Shown: positions 8,507 through 17,584 of the stretch, piece by piece | How the letters are laid out: each line of letters begins with the position of its first letter | Position numbering within the stretch: the first letter of the stretch is position 1 | NCBI GenBank assembly: GCA_963668605.1 | Contig: OY764903.1 | Coordinates: forward strand, 6,262,001-6,326,000 | Direction: 5' to 3' | Source: G963668605 sp963668605 | GTDB taxonomy: Bacteria; Acidobacteriota; Terriglobia; Bryobacterales; Bryobacteraceae | DNA length: 64,000 nucleotides | Notes under the pieces: generated by a model | Seen by the model: the letters and a program-made list of their open reading frames with translations, nothing else | What the model was told of the DNA's origin: nothing | Databases searched by the model: none | Program-made: the position numbers and the translations under genes

Positions 8507-9523
8507 ATGAAAAGCTCCATCGACCGCCGCACTTTTCTGGGAACCAGTCTTGCAGCCGTCGCGGCCGCACAGCCAGCCGCGGGCAAGCGTCCGCTCCCAC
8601 ACAATCCGCGCACCTACAATGCAATGCCCACGCACAACCTGGGACGAACCGGATACCGCGTTGGCATACTGAGTCTCGGTGGTCAGGCGACGCTAGAGAT
8701 TCCGGGGAAGGCAACGGAATCGGAAGCCATCGTCAATCGCGCGATCGACCTGGGCGTCAACTACATTGACAGCGCCGCTGGTTACGGCAACGGCACCAGC
8801 GAGAAACACATCGGCCTGGTGATGAAGTCGCGCCGCAAGGAAGTGTTTCTTACGAGCAAGACGGCGGACCGCACGTACGACGGCTCGATGCGCCTGCTCG
8901 ACGCTACGCTCACGAATCTCAAGACGGACCACATCAACCTTTGGCAGATTCATAACCTTCAGACGCAGCAGCAACTCGAGCAGATCTTCGCACCGAATGG
9001 CGCGATGAAGGCGCTCGAAAAGGCGCGCGAGCAGGGGATGGTCAGTTTTCTCGGCGTGACCGGACACTTCGAACCGAACGTGTTGCTCGACGCGATCCGG
9101 CGTTACCGCTACGACACCATCCTGATGGCCATGAACGCTGCCGACCGGCATTACCTCAGCTTCATCGAACACCTGCTGCCGGTCGCGCAATAGATGCAAA
9201 TGGGCACCATCGGAATGAAGGTGGCTACGCGCGGCCGCATACTGTCCACATGGACGCCGCCACCCGTCGCCGAGCAGCAGGAGCGCATGCGCACGAACAA
9301 ATCCGGCGCCATCACGATTCAGGAAGCGCTCGCATATAACATGTCGCTGCCGGTCAGCACGACGATCATCGGCGTCGACACTGTTGCGCAGATTGAACAG
9401 AACGTCGCGTTGGCGGCAAACTTCAATCCGCTCAGCGAAGCGCAGATGCGCGACCTGGAAAAGCGAACGCTGCCCATCGTCCGCCAAGCGCTTTATTTCC
9501 GCCGCTGGGACCTGGGCGCCTAA
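8507..9523 (+). pseudogene. Tat-exported aldo/keto reductase with in-frame stop
   Basis: Both halves belong to one aldo/keto reductase of about 338 residues. The N terminus has a twin-arginine signal (DRRTFLGTSLAAVAAAQ). GVNYIDSAAGYGNGTSEK, LTSKTADRT and WQIHNL supply the Asp, Tyr, Lys and His region of the AKR site. A TAG at 9191-9193 stops the frame after LLPVAQ, and the same frame continues at once with MGTIGMKVATRGRIL to 9523. The expected codon there is probably Glu (GAG), so one base change explains the stop. Truncation before the C-terminal NADP-binding part should abolish activity. It could also be a sequencing error. Confidence 0.75.
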
Positions 9524-9540
9524 GAGTCCCCTGCGAATTC

Positions 9541-9573
9541 CTCCCGCGCACGGAAGCCCAAAGTGCGCGGGAG
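9541..9573. terminator. 11-bp perfect stem-loop between operons
   Basis: CTCCCGCGCAC (9541-9551) pairs exactly with GTGCGCGGGAG (9563-9573) around an 11-nt loop, 18 bases after the end of the reductase. No T-tract follows, so a simple intrinsic terminator is not certain, but its position suits a transcript end. The rest of 9574-9737 shows no gene. Confidence 0.45.
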
Positions 9574-9737
9574 CGCAGTTCTGCCTATTACGAAAACTGC
9601 AACCCGCTTCCTTCCCTCGTAACTCGTCACGGACTCGTCGATTGCGTCCCGGTTGCCAGCCGTGCGCGGCGTGGGAATGGGTTATCATGATGGGTCGTTT
9701 CGACTCAATCTAACTCTTGCCGCAACAGGGAGCACGG

Positions 9738-10670
9738 ATGAAGTATTTCAAGCACGAGCACGCTTTGGTGGAAACCGGAGAGATCGGCGACGACACCCGC
9801 ATCGGAGCGTTCTCTCATGTGTTGGAAGGCGCGCGCATCGGCTCTCGCTGCCAGCTCGGCGATCATGTCTATGTCGAAGGTGGCGTGGAGATCGGCAGCG
9901 ACGTCGTGATCCGCAATGGAGTGCAGCTCTGGAGCGGCATGCGGGTTGAAGATCATGTCTTTATCGGACCGAATGCCGCGCTCGCCGACCGCGGCTTCCC
10001 CCGCGCCGAAGCGGAGCCGCGCGCTTCCGATCTCACCACGATCGGGCGTGGCGCCGCGATCGGCACGAACGCCACGCTGCTTTCGGGCGTGACCATCGGA
10101 GCAAGTGCGAGGGTAAACGCGGGCGCAGTAGTGACGCTCGACGTTCCGCCACACGCTGTGGTTGCCGGAAACCCGGCCCGCATCATCGGCTATGAGGATA
10201 TGCCCGCACTCGCCGCAACGCACGCCAAGCCTCCCAAGGGCGCGTTGGAGATCCGCAAGACCAGCGTCAAGGGCGTAACGCTGCACCAGTTGCCCTATGT
10301 CGAAGATCTGCGCGGCTACCTCTCGTTTGGCGAGGTGGGGCAGCACCTGCCGTTTTGGGTCAAGCGCTATTTCATTGTGTTCGACGTCGCCAACAAGGAA
10401 ATCCGCGGCGAACATGCGCATCGCACGCTGGAACAGTTCCTCGTGTGCGTGAACGGGAGTTGTCATATCATTGCTGATGACGGCCAGAATCGCGAGGAGT
10501 TTGTCCTCGACCGGCCCAACATCGGTATCTATCTGCCTCCCATGGTCTGGGGCGTACAGTACAAGTACTCGAGCGACGGCGTCCTGATGGCGCTCACCTC
10601 CGATATCTATGACCCGGCGGACTACATCCGCGACTACGCTGAGTTCAAGGCGCTCTGCAAAGCAAAATGA
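9738..10670 (+). CDS. Bifunctional sugar N-acetyltransferase / 3,4-ketoisomerase
   Basis: A 310-residue fusion. Residues 1-160 are a left-handed beta-helix acyltransferase with hexapeptide repeats (GARIGSRCQLGDHV, TTIGRGAAIGTNAT) ending VVAGNPARIIG, like FdtC/QdtC. Residues about 175-310 are an FdtA/QdtA-type cupin isomerase (RGYLSFGEVGQHLPF, RGEHAHRTLEQFL, YLPPMVWGVQYKY). The isomerase would turn dTDP-4-keto-6-deoxyglucose into the 3-keto isomer, and the transferase would acetylate the 3-amine after transamination. Similar fusions are called WxcM. The ATG at 9738 follows an AGGGAG box. It is coupled by ATGA to the aminotransferase. Confidence 0.87.
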   Translation: MKYFKHEHALVETGEIGDDTRIGAFSHVLEGARIGSRCQLGDHVYVEGGVEIGSDVVIRNGVQLWSGMRVEDHVFIGPNAALADRGFPRAEAEPRASDLTTIGRGAAIGTNATLLSGVTIGASARVNAGAVVTLDVPPHAVVAGNPARIIGYEDMPALAATHAKPPKGALEIRKTSVKGVTLHQLPYVEDLRGYLSFGEVGQHLPFWVKRYFIVFDVANKEIRGEHAHRTLEQFLVCVNGSCHIIADDGQNREEFVLDRPNIGIYLPPMVWGVQYKYSSDGVLMALTSDIYDPADYIRDYAEFKALCKAK

Positions 10671-11782
10671 TCCAGGCAAACGACTTCAAACGGTTCTGGC
10701 ACGACGCCGGCGGCGATGTGCTTGGCGCAGTCGAACGAGTGGGGGAAAGCGGCTGGTACATCCTCGGCCGCGAAGTCTCCAAATTTGAAGACAGCTTGGC
10801 CAAAACCTGGGGATTGCGGCACGCCGTGGGCGTCGGTAACGGGCTGGATGCGATCGAGATCTGTCTGCGCGTGCTTGGCTGCAAGCCTGGCGACCGGGTC
10901 CTGACGACACCCATTTCCGCTTTCGCCACGACGCTCGCGATCATTCGCCTGGGCGCGGTTCCCGTCTTCGTCGATTGTGACGACGCCGGTCTGGTGCGCC
11001 TCGATCTCGTCGAGCGCGTGCTGCGCGAGAATCCGGACATTCACTACTTTGTTCCCGTACATCTCTACGGGTTCTGTCTCGATCTTGACCAGCTTGAGCG
11101 CTTGCGCGAGGAGTTCGAGCTTAACATTGTGGAAGACTGCGCGCAATCGATCCTTGCGGCGTGGGGCGGCCGTCCTACAGGCAGCGCCGGGCAGATGGCG
11201 GCTACCAGTTTCTACCCGACCAAGAACCTGGGCGCGATGGGAGATGGCGGCGCGATTCTGACGAACGATCCAAGACTCGCCAGTGAAGCCGCGTTCTATC
11301 GCGACTACGGCCAGACTGCGAAGTATGAGCATACCCGGCTGGGCTGCAACAGCCGCCTGGACGAGTTGCACGCGGCGATCTTGAGCGACGCGATGCTGCC
11401 TCGCCTGGCCGCATGGACCGAGCGTAGGCGCGCACTCGCGGGGCTTTATTCCGAGGCGATCGATCACCCGCTGATCCGTGTGCCGCGGCCGTCGGCGCAG
11501 CAATCGCCCTGCCACCATCTGTTTCCCGTCTTCGTGGCCGAAGTCCGCAAGGCCGGCTTTCTTCAGTACCTCCGCGAACAGGGCATCGCCACGGGAGAGC
11601 ACTACCCCAAATGCATCTTCGAGCAGGAAGCCCTCAGCCGCGTCCCCTTCGGTGTGGTGGGAAACTGCGATAACGCCCTCAAACTCTGCCGCAGCGAAGT
11701 CAGCCTGCCGCTCCATCCGTATCTGAGCGACGAGGAAGCCGCGGAGGTGATCCGCGTCTGCAACGCCTGGTGCGGGAAATAG
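10667..11782 (+). CDS. dTDP-3-amino-3,6-dideoxyhexose aminotransferase (DegT family)
   Basis: A 371-residue PLP-dependent DegT/DnrJ/EryC1 sugar aminotransferase, FdtB/QdtB-like. SFYPTKNLGAMGDGGA places the Schiff-base lysine at Lys186, and GVGNGLDAIEICLR and VEDCAQSILA are family landmarks. It would aminate the 3-keto sugar made by the preceding bifunctional enzyme, whose stop codon overlaps its start. Product stereochemistry (Fuc3N or Qui3N) depends on the isomerase and cannot be told. The group II intron begins one or two bases after its stop codon, so the intron may cut it off from the genes downstream unless spliced. Confidence 0.88.
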   Translation: MIQANDFKRFWHDAGGDVLGAVERVGESGWYILGREVSKFEDSLAKTWGLRHAVGVGNGLDAIEICLRVLGCKPGDRVLTTPISAFATTLAIIRLGAVPVFVDCDDAGLVRLDLVERVLRENPDIHYFVPVHLYGFCLDLDQLERLREEFELNIVEDCAQSILAAWGGRPTGSAGQMAATSFYPTKNLGAMGDGGAILTNDPRLASEAAFYRDYGQTAKYEHTRLGCNSRLDELHAAILSDAMLPRLAAWTERRRALAGLYSEAIDHPLIRVPRPSAQQSPCHHLFPVFVAEVRKAGFLQYLREQGIATGEHYPKCIFEQEALSRVPFGVVGNCDNALKLCRSEVSLPLHPYLSDEEAAEVIRVCNAWCGK

Positions 11783-12368
11783 GGTCTGCGACATGGAAGT
11801 GGAGACACTCGGAGGGCGGAACCCCAGTTCCGCAACCAACGTGTGCCCAGCATGGGCAGAATCTAATTGGATGAAAGGAGCCAATCGGAGCCGATGACGG
11901 CAACCGTAGCGAAACGCAAGGCGTAGCCGCGAGGCGAAGCTGAAAGCAGCGCGTAGCAAACCTTCGACCGTAGGAACACGAACTGGCAGTGAGGCCGGGT
12001 GCGGGCGGCAAGTTGGCGTTGAACAGCGAAGCCCAAAGGTCATCAAGACGCATCAGGTAGAGCCAGTCGGCGCGAGGGGACAGATTTTGCACCTTACCTG
12101 GGGAGATCTCTCCGGCGAGAGCGGGAGAGAAGTCAGCAGAGGCCGTAGTAGCCGAGAAGCCGCGTAACGGCGGTGGAGCGAAGGGCCGAAGAACCAAGGA
12201 ACGGAGCTAGAGAAGGAACTGAAGAGCGGCGAAATATGAGGACTCGAATCACGAGCGCAACAACTACGGTAGCCAACTCGTGAGTGCGGGAGGAAGAGGC
12301 GGTGCAGCCGCCGGGAACCTACTGCGGAGAGACCATGCTGGGCTTCGCGAACCTTTCGACGGAGAGCA

Positions 12369-13616
12369 ATGTACGAGACTTTGATGGAAACGGTCGTGGC
12401 GGACGAGAATTGCGAGTCCGCCCTGAAGGCGGTAAAACGCAACCAGGGCGCGGCTGGCATTGATCGGATGACTACGGCCCAACTGGGACCGCACCTGAAG
12501 GCAAACTGGTGGATCCTCAAAGACAAACTCCTGAAGGGGACCTACGTTCCAAGCCCCGTGAGGCGGGTAGAGATACCGAAGCCAAGCGGGGGCACGCGGA
12601 CACTGGGCATCCCGACGGTACAGGACCGGTTCATACAGCAGTTGTTATTGCAAGTGCTGACACCGGTCTTCGATCCGCAATTCAGCGGGCACAGTTACGG
12701 ATTCCGGCCGGGGCGCAGCGCACAGGACGCCGTGCGAGCCGCACAGCAATATGCGCAGGGAGGGAAGGACTGGGTGGTGGATCTAGACATCACGAAGTTC
12801 TTCGACCACGTCAATCACGACATTCTTATGGGCCGGGTCGCGCCAGTGATCCGGGACAAACGGGTGTTGCATTTGATTGGGAAATTCCTGCGGCGGGGAG
12901 CGATGGTGGACGGGTTGGTGGAAGCCAGTGAGGAGGGCACGCCGCAAGGCGGGCCGCTGTCTCCGCTGCTGGCCAATATCTATCTGGATGCGCTCGACAA
13001 GGAACTGGAACGAAGAGGGCACCGATTCTGCCGGTATGCGGATGACTGCAATATCTACGTAGGCAGTCAAGCGGCGGCGGAACGGACGCTGGCTTCGGTA
13101 CAGGGCTGGATCGAGAAGCATCTGCGCTTGCAGGTGAACACCGCCAAGAGCGGAACGGGGAGGGTCTGGGAACGCAAGTTTCTGGGCTTTCGACTGGATC
13201 GCAAGAAGCGGATCGGAATCGCACCGGAAAGCCTGGAGCGACTCAAGGCAAAGGTGAGGCAGATGTGGGATGGCCGCCGCAGTCGCAGCAGCAACCAACT
13301 GCGCGATGAGTGGGGCCGGTACGTGCGAGGCTGGTGGGGTTACTTCCAACTGGCCGAAGTACGGAGGCCACTGCGGGACCTGGAAGCTTGGGGGCGCAGG
13401 CACATCCGGAAATGCTTCTGGTTGAGATGGCACGACCGACGAGGCCGGCTTCGACGGTTGCGTCGACTGGGGATCAGCGGTCGCGATCTTGGTGTCGCGG
13501 GCAGTAGCCGCGGCGCTTGGGCAGTGGCCAAAGAACCCGTGCTGCAAAACGCACTGAGCAAATCGGTTTTACGAAGGTACGGCTTCCTGTTTCCATCGGA
13601 TCTTGCCACGCAGTAA
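12369..13616 (+). CDS. ltrA: Group II intron reverse transcriptase/maturase
   Basis: A 415-residue intron-encoded protein. RT blocks are in order: KRNQGAAGIDRMT, IPKPSGGTRTLGIPTVQDR, YGFRPGRSAQDAV, VVDLDITKFFDHVNH, EEGTPQGGPLSPLLANI, and the catalytic CRYADDCNI with YADD at 223-226. The thumb/X maturase region holds YVRGWWGYFQLAE, followed by a basic C terminus. No zinc-finger H-N-H endonuclease is visible, so mobility would rely on nicks or replication forks. It should bind the intron RNA, help splicing and copy it into DNA at new sites. All catalytic motifs are intact. Confidence 0.93.
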   Translation: MYETLMETVVADENCESALKAVKRNQGAAGIDRMTTAQLGPHLKANWWILKDKLLKGTYVPSPVRRVEIPKPSGGTRTLGIPTVQDRFIQQLLLQVLTPVFDPQFSGHSYGFRPGRSAQDAVRAAQQYAQGGKDWVVDLDITKFFDHVNHDILMGRVAPVIRDKRVLHLIGKFLRRGAMVDGLVEASEEGTPQGGPLSPLLANIYLDALDKELERRGHRFCRYADDCNIYVGSQAAAERTLASVQGWIEKHLRLQVNTAKSGTGRVWERKFLGFRLDRKKRIGIAPESLERLKAKVRQMWDGRRSRSSNQLRDEWGRYVRGWWGYFQLAEVRRPLRDLEAWGRRHIRKCFWLRWHDRRGRLRRLRRLGISGRDLGVAGSSRGAWAVAKEPVLQNALSKSVLRRYGFLFPSDLATQ

Positions 13617-13630
13617 CGTCGCCGGGTTCA

Positions 13631-13664
13631 ACCGCCGGATGCGGAAAACCGCACGTCCGGTGGT
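13631..13664 (+). ncRNA. Group II intron domain V
   Basis: ACCGCCGGATGCGG, a GAAAAC-type loop region and the pairing CCGCACGTCCGGTGGT form the compact 34-nt catalytic hairpin. It lies 15 bases past the maturase stop and 42 bases before the intron end. The copy at 412-445 differs at one or two bases. Confidence 0.75.
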
Positions 13665-13950
13665 GTGGGAGGGTGCCGGGGCGCAATCCTCGGCACTCGA
13701 CCCGATCCCCTGGTTGGTCCGAGGATTCCGCGAGGACTCCGCCGCCAATGGTCCAGCGCAGGATGAGCGACCTGGGGATCTCCCGCGAACGAGGGCGTTC
13801 GCCCCTCGGCAGTTCGCAACAAGGCTCAGTAGCGAACATGCGCAGATTCACATGATGACGTGGCTGTCCGCCTGATCTCATTTCTGTGTCGCACACCCCG
13901 GAAAATAGAAACAGATGACGCCGCACCGCGAAGAATGATACACAAGTGAA

Positions 13951-15006
13951 GTGAACAAGACCCAAACGCCATGCCGTATCGTCAATAGCGTCGCGCCCAT
14001 CCGTGTCTGTGACAACGGAGGCTGGACGGACACCTGGTTCGCCCGCTACGGCAGCGTCTTCAATATCGCGGTTTACCCTTATGTCGAAGTACAGATGCGC
14101 GTCTTCGAGCGCTCGGCCGAACACGCCGGAATCACGATCAATGCGGAAAACTACGGACAGCGTTACACTCTGGAGCCGTCCAACGGTGTCTACGACAAGC
14201 ACCCGCTGATTGAAGCCGCGATCGACTACATGCACGTACCGAAGGAGTATGCGATCGAAGTCTCGATCTTCAGCGAAGCTCCCGGTGGATGCTCGACGGG
14301 CACCTCCGCCGCCGTCAGTGTGGCCGTGATCGGCGCGCTCGATGCGCTGACGCCCGGCCGCCTCGCACCTCATCAGGTGGCCGCGGCCGCGCAGAAGATC
14401 GAGACGGTATTGCTCAAGCAACAGTGTGGCATTCAGGATCAGATCGCCTCCGCCTACGGCGGCATCAACTACATCGAGATGCACGAGTACCCCGACGCGT
14501 CCGTCAGCCAGCTCCATCTGCCGGATTCGATCTGGTGGGAACTCGAAAGCCGCCTCTCGCTGATCTATGTGGGCCATACCCACAGCTCTTCGGAAACGCA
14601 CAGCATGGTCATCCGGGAACTGGAGGACGCGGGCCCGGAAACGCCCAAACTGAGCGTGCTCCGCACCACCGCCGCCAAGTCGAAGGATGCCCTGTATGCC
14701 GGCGATTTCCCGGCGTTGGGCCGCGCCATGACCGAGAGCACCGAGGCCCAGCGTGGATTGCACCCGGCGCTGATCGGTCCGCACCATCAGGAGATCATCG
14801 ACATCGCGCGCAGCCACGGCGCAATCGGCTGGAAGGTGAACGGCGCGGGCGGTGCGGGCGGTTCCGTCACGCTGCTAAATGATCCGCTGCGCACGGCGCG
14901 CCGTGAAATGCTCCGCGCGATCGAGGCCGCAAACCCCGGATACAAGAACATTCCCATTCACCTCAGCCGTTTCGGCCTGCGGATCTGGGAATCGCGCATC
15001 GACTGA
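13951..15006 (+). CDS. hddA: GHMP sugar kinase, D-glycero-D-manno-heptose 7-P kinase-like
   Basis: A 351-residue GHMP kinase. APIRVCDNGGWTDTW is the N-terminal substrate motif of HddA/fucokinase-type members. PGGCSTGTSAAVSVAV (from residue 111) is the ATP-binding loop, and KVNGAGGAGGSVTLL is the C-terminal glycine motif. HddA phosphorylates heptose 7-phosphate at C1 on the way to GDP-heptose. A GmhA-like isomerase sits at 38224, which supports heptose over fucose, though they are 23 kb apart. The start is GTG at 13951; no strong ribosome site is seen. An overlapping 447-residue frame on the other strand is a shadow. Confidence 0.8.
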   Translation: MNKTQTPCRIVNSVAPIRVCDNGGWTDTWFARYGSVFNIAVYPYVEVQMRVFERSAEHAGITINAENYGQRYTLEPSNGVYDKHPLIEAAIDYMHVPKEYAIEVSIFSEAPGGCSTGTSAAVSVAVIGALDALTPGRLAPHQVAAAAQKIETVLLKQQCGIQDQIASAYGGINYIEMHEYPDASVSQLHLPDSIWWELESRLSLIYVGHTHSSSETHSMVIRELEDAGPETPKLSVLRTTAAKSKDALYAGDFPALGRAMTESTEAQRGLHPALIGPHHQEIIDIARSHGAIGWKVNGAGGAGGSVTLLNDPLRTARREMLRAIEAANPGYKNIPIHLSRFGLRIWESRID

Positions 15007-15050
15007 GACGAGGCCAATGCCGTATCATCACAGTTAAGACCCCAGTGCGT

Positions 15051-16496
15051 ATGGACAACCCCCGAAGTTTCGATGAGATGGCCTACCTGGACCTGAATCC
15101 AGACGTCGAGGCCGCGATCCGCCGGGGGCAGTTTGAGACCGGTTACGCGCACTGGCTCAAGCATGGGAAAGCGGAGGGCCGGCTCACCTCCCTCGACGAC
15201 ATCAAGACTCCGTCCGGCGAATGCCCGGATGACTGGGACGAGGCGCGTTACTTGCGCATGAATCCGGACGTGGCCGCCTCCCTGCGTGCGGGCGTGTTTA
15301 CCTCCGGCTATGCTCATTGGGCCGCACATGGTGAGGACGAGGGCCGCCCGGGCGGGCTTTTAAGTTTCCGTCTGGCCGATCCCGCCCAACTCTTCCGCGA
15401 TCATCCCTTCGGTATCAATTATTTCGGTTTCCACTCCATGAAAAACGGCTTGGCCAGCGCCGCGCATGGATACCTTGACGCTCTGAAATTGGTGACGCCC
15501 AATGTGGGTGTTGTGGACGTTCCGGTCTGGGGAAGAGAAATCCTGGAGAAAGCGGAGTTCACGCCGGACCGCGGAACCTACGCCATCAATATTCTGCACC
15601 AGAATCCGAACATGGTGCCTTACTTTCTGCACCACTACAGCCAGCGAACGCTGCAGGACCGCTACAACATTGGCATTTGGGTTTGGGAACTGCACGCCGG
15701 CTATCCCGACTGGCTGCAGGCCAGTCGCCTGTTCCACGAAGTCTGGGTTCCCAGCGCCTATGTCGCCGATGCGCTCAAACCGGTTTGCGCAGCACCGCTG
15801 ATTCGCATTCCCTATGTGGTCGGCGGATTGCCCGAAGAACCTGCTCTCAGCCGCGCAACGCTGGGCTGGCCGGAGGACGCTTTCGTATTCCTCTATGTTT
15901 TCGACGTGGCCAGCACGTTGGAGCGCAAGAATCCTTTCGCGCTCATCCGCGCATTTCGCTGGGCCTTCCGCGGCCGCAAGGATGTCGTGCTCGCCCTGAA
16001 ATACCACCACGCCAGCGATGACGTCACCGGCGTACGCGCGCTCGAAAATTTCTGCGCCGGGAATCCAGGTATTCGCACCATTTCGACAACGATGACGGAA
16101 GAGCAGGTCTACAGCCTGTTCCAGTTGAGCGATTGTTTCGTCTCGCCGCACCGCAGTGAAGGCTTCGGCCTCAACATCGCGCAGGCCATGTATTATGGCA
16201 AGCCCGTAATCGCCACCGGGTATTCTGGCAATATGGATTTTACCAGCGCGGAAAATAGTTTTCTGATCGACTACAATTTGATTCCGCTCGATACCGACTA
16301 CGAGTGGTATCAGAAAGGCTACGCCTGGGCCGACCCATCCGTTGAGCATCTCGCCGCCCTGATGCGGCAAGTGCTTGAAAACGGGGAGGAATCGAAACGC
16401 CGCGCGGAACGTGGCCGCAGCCTGGTGCGGGAGTCATTTAGCGCCGCCGCGGTCGCCCGGCAGATGGAACGACTGAACCGGCTTCAGGCGCCCTGA
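15051..16496 (+). CDS. GT4-like glycosyltransferase with two N-terminal NPDV repeats
   Basis: A 481-residue protein. Residues 12-44 and 67-99 are two copies of a small repeat with core YLxxNPDV, then GxFxxGYAHWxxHGxxEGR. The catalytic part, about 105-480, is a GT-B enzyme with HRSEGFGLNIAQAMYYGKP as the donor-site motif and GNMDFTSAENSFLIDY after it. The NPDV repeat is known from other surface-polysaccharide proteins, but its role is unclear and it may mediate docking. ATG 15051 is used; a GTG at 15045 is the alternative. It lies between the heptose kinase and the GDP-sugar dehydratase, suggesting a GDP-linked donor. Confidence 0.8.
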   Translation: MDNPRSFDEMAYLDLNPDVEAAIRRGQFETGYAHWLKHGKAEGRLTSLDDIKTPSGECPDDWDEARYLRMNPDVAASLRAGVFTSGYAHWAAHGEDEGRPGGLLSFRLADPAQLFRDHPFGINYFGFHSMKNGLASAAHGYLDALKLVTPNVGVVDVPVWGREILEKAEFTPDRGTYAINILHQNPNMVPYFLHHYSQRTLQDRYNIGIWVWELHAGYPDWLQASRLFHEVWVPSAYVADALKPVCAAPLIRIPYVVGGLPEEPALSRATLGWPEDAFVFLYVFDVASTLERKNPFALIRAFRWAFRGRKDVVLALKYHHASDDVTGVRALENFCAGNPGIRTISTTMTEEQVYSLFQLSDCFVSPHRSEGFGLNIAQAMYYGKPVIATGYSGNMDFTSAENSFLIDYNLIPLDTDYEWYQKGYAWADPSVEHLAALMRQVLENGEESKRRAERGRSLVRESFSAAAVARQMERLNRLQAP

Positions 16497-16577
16497 TCCA
16501 TCTGCCATCCGAGGGCGCAACTTCGCGGTGATATTCTGGTTAATAACAGTAGTTCATCGTAACGAGGATTTATATCG

Positions 16578-17573
16578 GTGTCAAAACCAAGAGCATTAAT
16601 TACCGGCATAACCGGTCAGGATGGTTCCTATTTAGCCGAACTTTTGATCGCAAAAGGCTACGAGGTCCACGGCATTGTTCGCAGGCTCGCGCTCGAGGAT
16701 CCGTTCCATCGCCTCTCACGGATTATCCAGATTCTGGACGGCGTAAAACTTCACGCCGCGTCTCTCGAAAGCTATGCCAGCATCCTCAACGTGGTCAAGG
16801 CCGTTGAGCCGCAGGAGTGCTACCACCTGGCCGCGCAGAGTTTCGTGAGCTATTCGTTCGATGACGAGTTTTCAACTTTCAACACCAATATCAACGGTAC
16901 GCACCACATCCTCGGGGCGCTGAAGCAGTTCGCCCCGCAGTGCCGCTACTATTTTGCAGGTACGAGCGAAATGTTCGGCAAGGTCGAAGAGACCCCGCAG
17001 CGCGAGACTACGCGCTTTCATCCCCGCTCCGCCTATGGCATCAGCAAGGTGGCCGGCTTCGATCTGACGCGAAATTACCGCGAAGCCTACGGGATGCACG
17101 CATCCAGCGGCATCCTGTTCAACCATGAGTCGCCGCGCCGCGGTTATGAATTCGTGACGCGCAAGATCACCTCTGGCGTCGCCCGGATCGTAGCCGGTCA
17201 GACCCGGCAACTCAAACTGGGCAACATGGAGGCCAAGCGCGATTGGGGCCATGCTCGCGAGTATGTGGACGCGATGTGGCGCATGTTGCAGCAACCGGAA
17301 CCCGACGACTATGTGATCGCCACCGGCCAGACGCACTCAGTACGCGAGTTTGTGGAGCAGGCCTTCTCCTGCGCCGGCCTCGACTATCGCGATCACGTCG
17401 TCACCGACGAATCCCTCTACCGTCCGGCGGAAGTGGAACTGCTGATCGGAGACCCATCCAAGGCCAGAGCGCGCTTTGGGTGGCAAGCCGCGATTGCTTT
17501 GCCCGAGTTGATCCACGAAATGGTCAAGTCCGACTGCGTCGCCCTCGGCGTGGGAGACGTCGTTAAGAGCTAG
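16578..17573 (+). CDS. gmd: GDP-mannose (or GDP-heptose) 4,6-dehydratase
   Basis: A 331-residue extended SDR. TGITGQDGSYLAEL (residues 9-22) is the NAD(P)-binding loop typical of GDP-mannose dehydratases. TSEMFGK and AYGISK (Tyr153, Lys157) give the catalytic Thr/Ser, Glu, Tyr and Lys, and NHESPRRGYEFVTRKIT is a family signature. It would make GDP-4-keto-6-deoxymannose. Because HddA-like and GmhA-like genes are in the same island, a DmhA/WcbK-type role on GDP-manno-heptose is an alternative. The start is GTG at 16578, with AACGAGGA about ten bases upstream. Confidence 0.88.
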   Translation: MSKPRALITGITGQDGSYLAELLIAKGYEVHGIVRRLALEDPFHRLSRIIQILDGVKLHAASLESYASILNVVKAVEPQECYHLAAQSFVSYSFDDEFSTFNTNINGTHHILGALKQFAPQCRYYFAGTSEMFGKVEETPQRETTRFHPRSAYGISKVAGFDLTRNYREAYGMHASSGILFNHESPRRGYEFVTRKITSGVARIVAGQTRQLKLGNMEAKRDWGHAREYVDAMWRMLQQPEPDDYVIATGQTHSVREFVEQAFSCAGLDYRDHVVTDESLYRPAEVELLIGDPSKARARFGWQAAIALPELIHEMVKSDCVALGVGDVVKS

Positions 17574-17584
17574 TGCTACATATA

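Larger units (their letters stand above)
11784..13706 (+). mobile_element. Complete-looking group II intron
   Basis: About 585 bases of structured non-coding DNA (domains I-IV) start near GTCTGCGAC at 11784, just after the aminotransferase stop. The maturase gene follows, then domain V at 13631-13664, a domain VI stem (GTGCCGGGGCG paired with CTCGGCAC) and the 3' end CGACCCGAT at 13706. Termini and domain V look like a bacterial class C or related intron. The maturase lacks an obvious H-N-H endonuclease. The 5' boundary is an estimate. A partial copy of the same intron is at 1-487. Confidence 0.82.

Noticed and set aside
9191..9193. Pyrrolysine or programmed readthrough at the TAG
   Set aside because: No pyl genes or readthrough context are visible, and a single base change in a reductase gene is simpler.
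9705..10679. 324-residue open frame on the minus strand
   Set aside because: It mirrors the acetyltransferase/isomerase fusion and has no recognisable domain.
10634..12046. 470-residue open frame on the minus strand
   Set aside because: It is a shadow of the aminotransferase and the intron 5' part; the plus-strand gene has a clear PLP-lysine motif.
13474..14817. 447-residue open frame on the minus strand
   Set aside because: It lies opposite the GHMP kinase and intron end, has no motifs, and reflects high GC codon bias.
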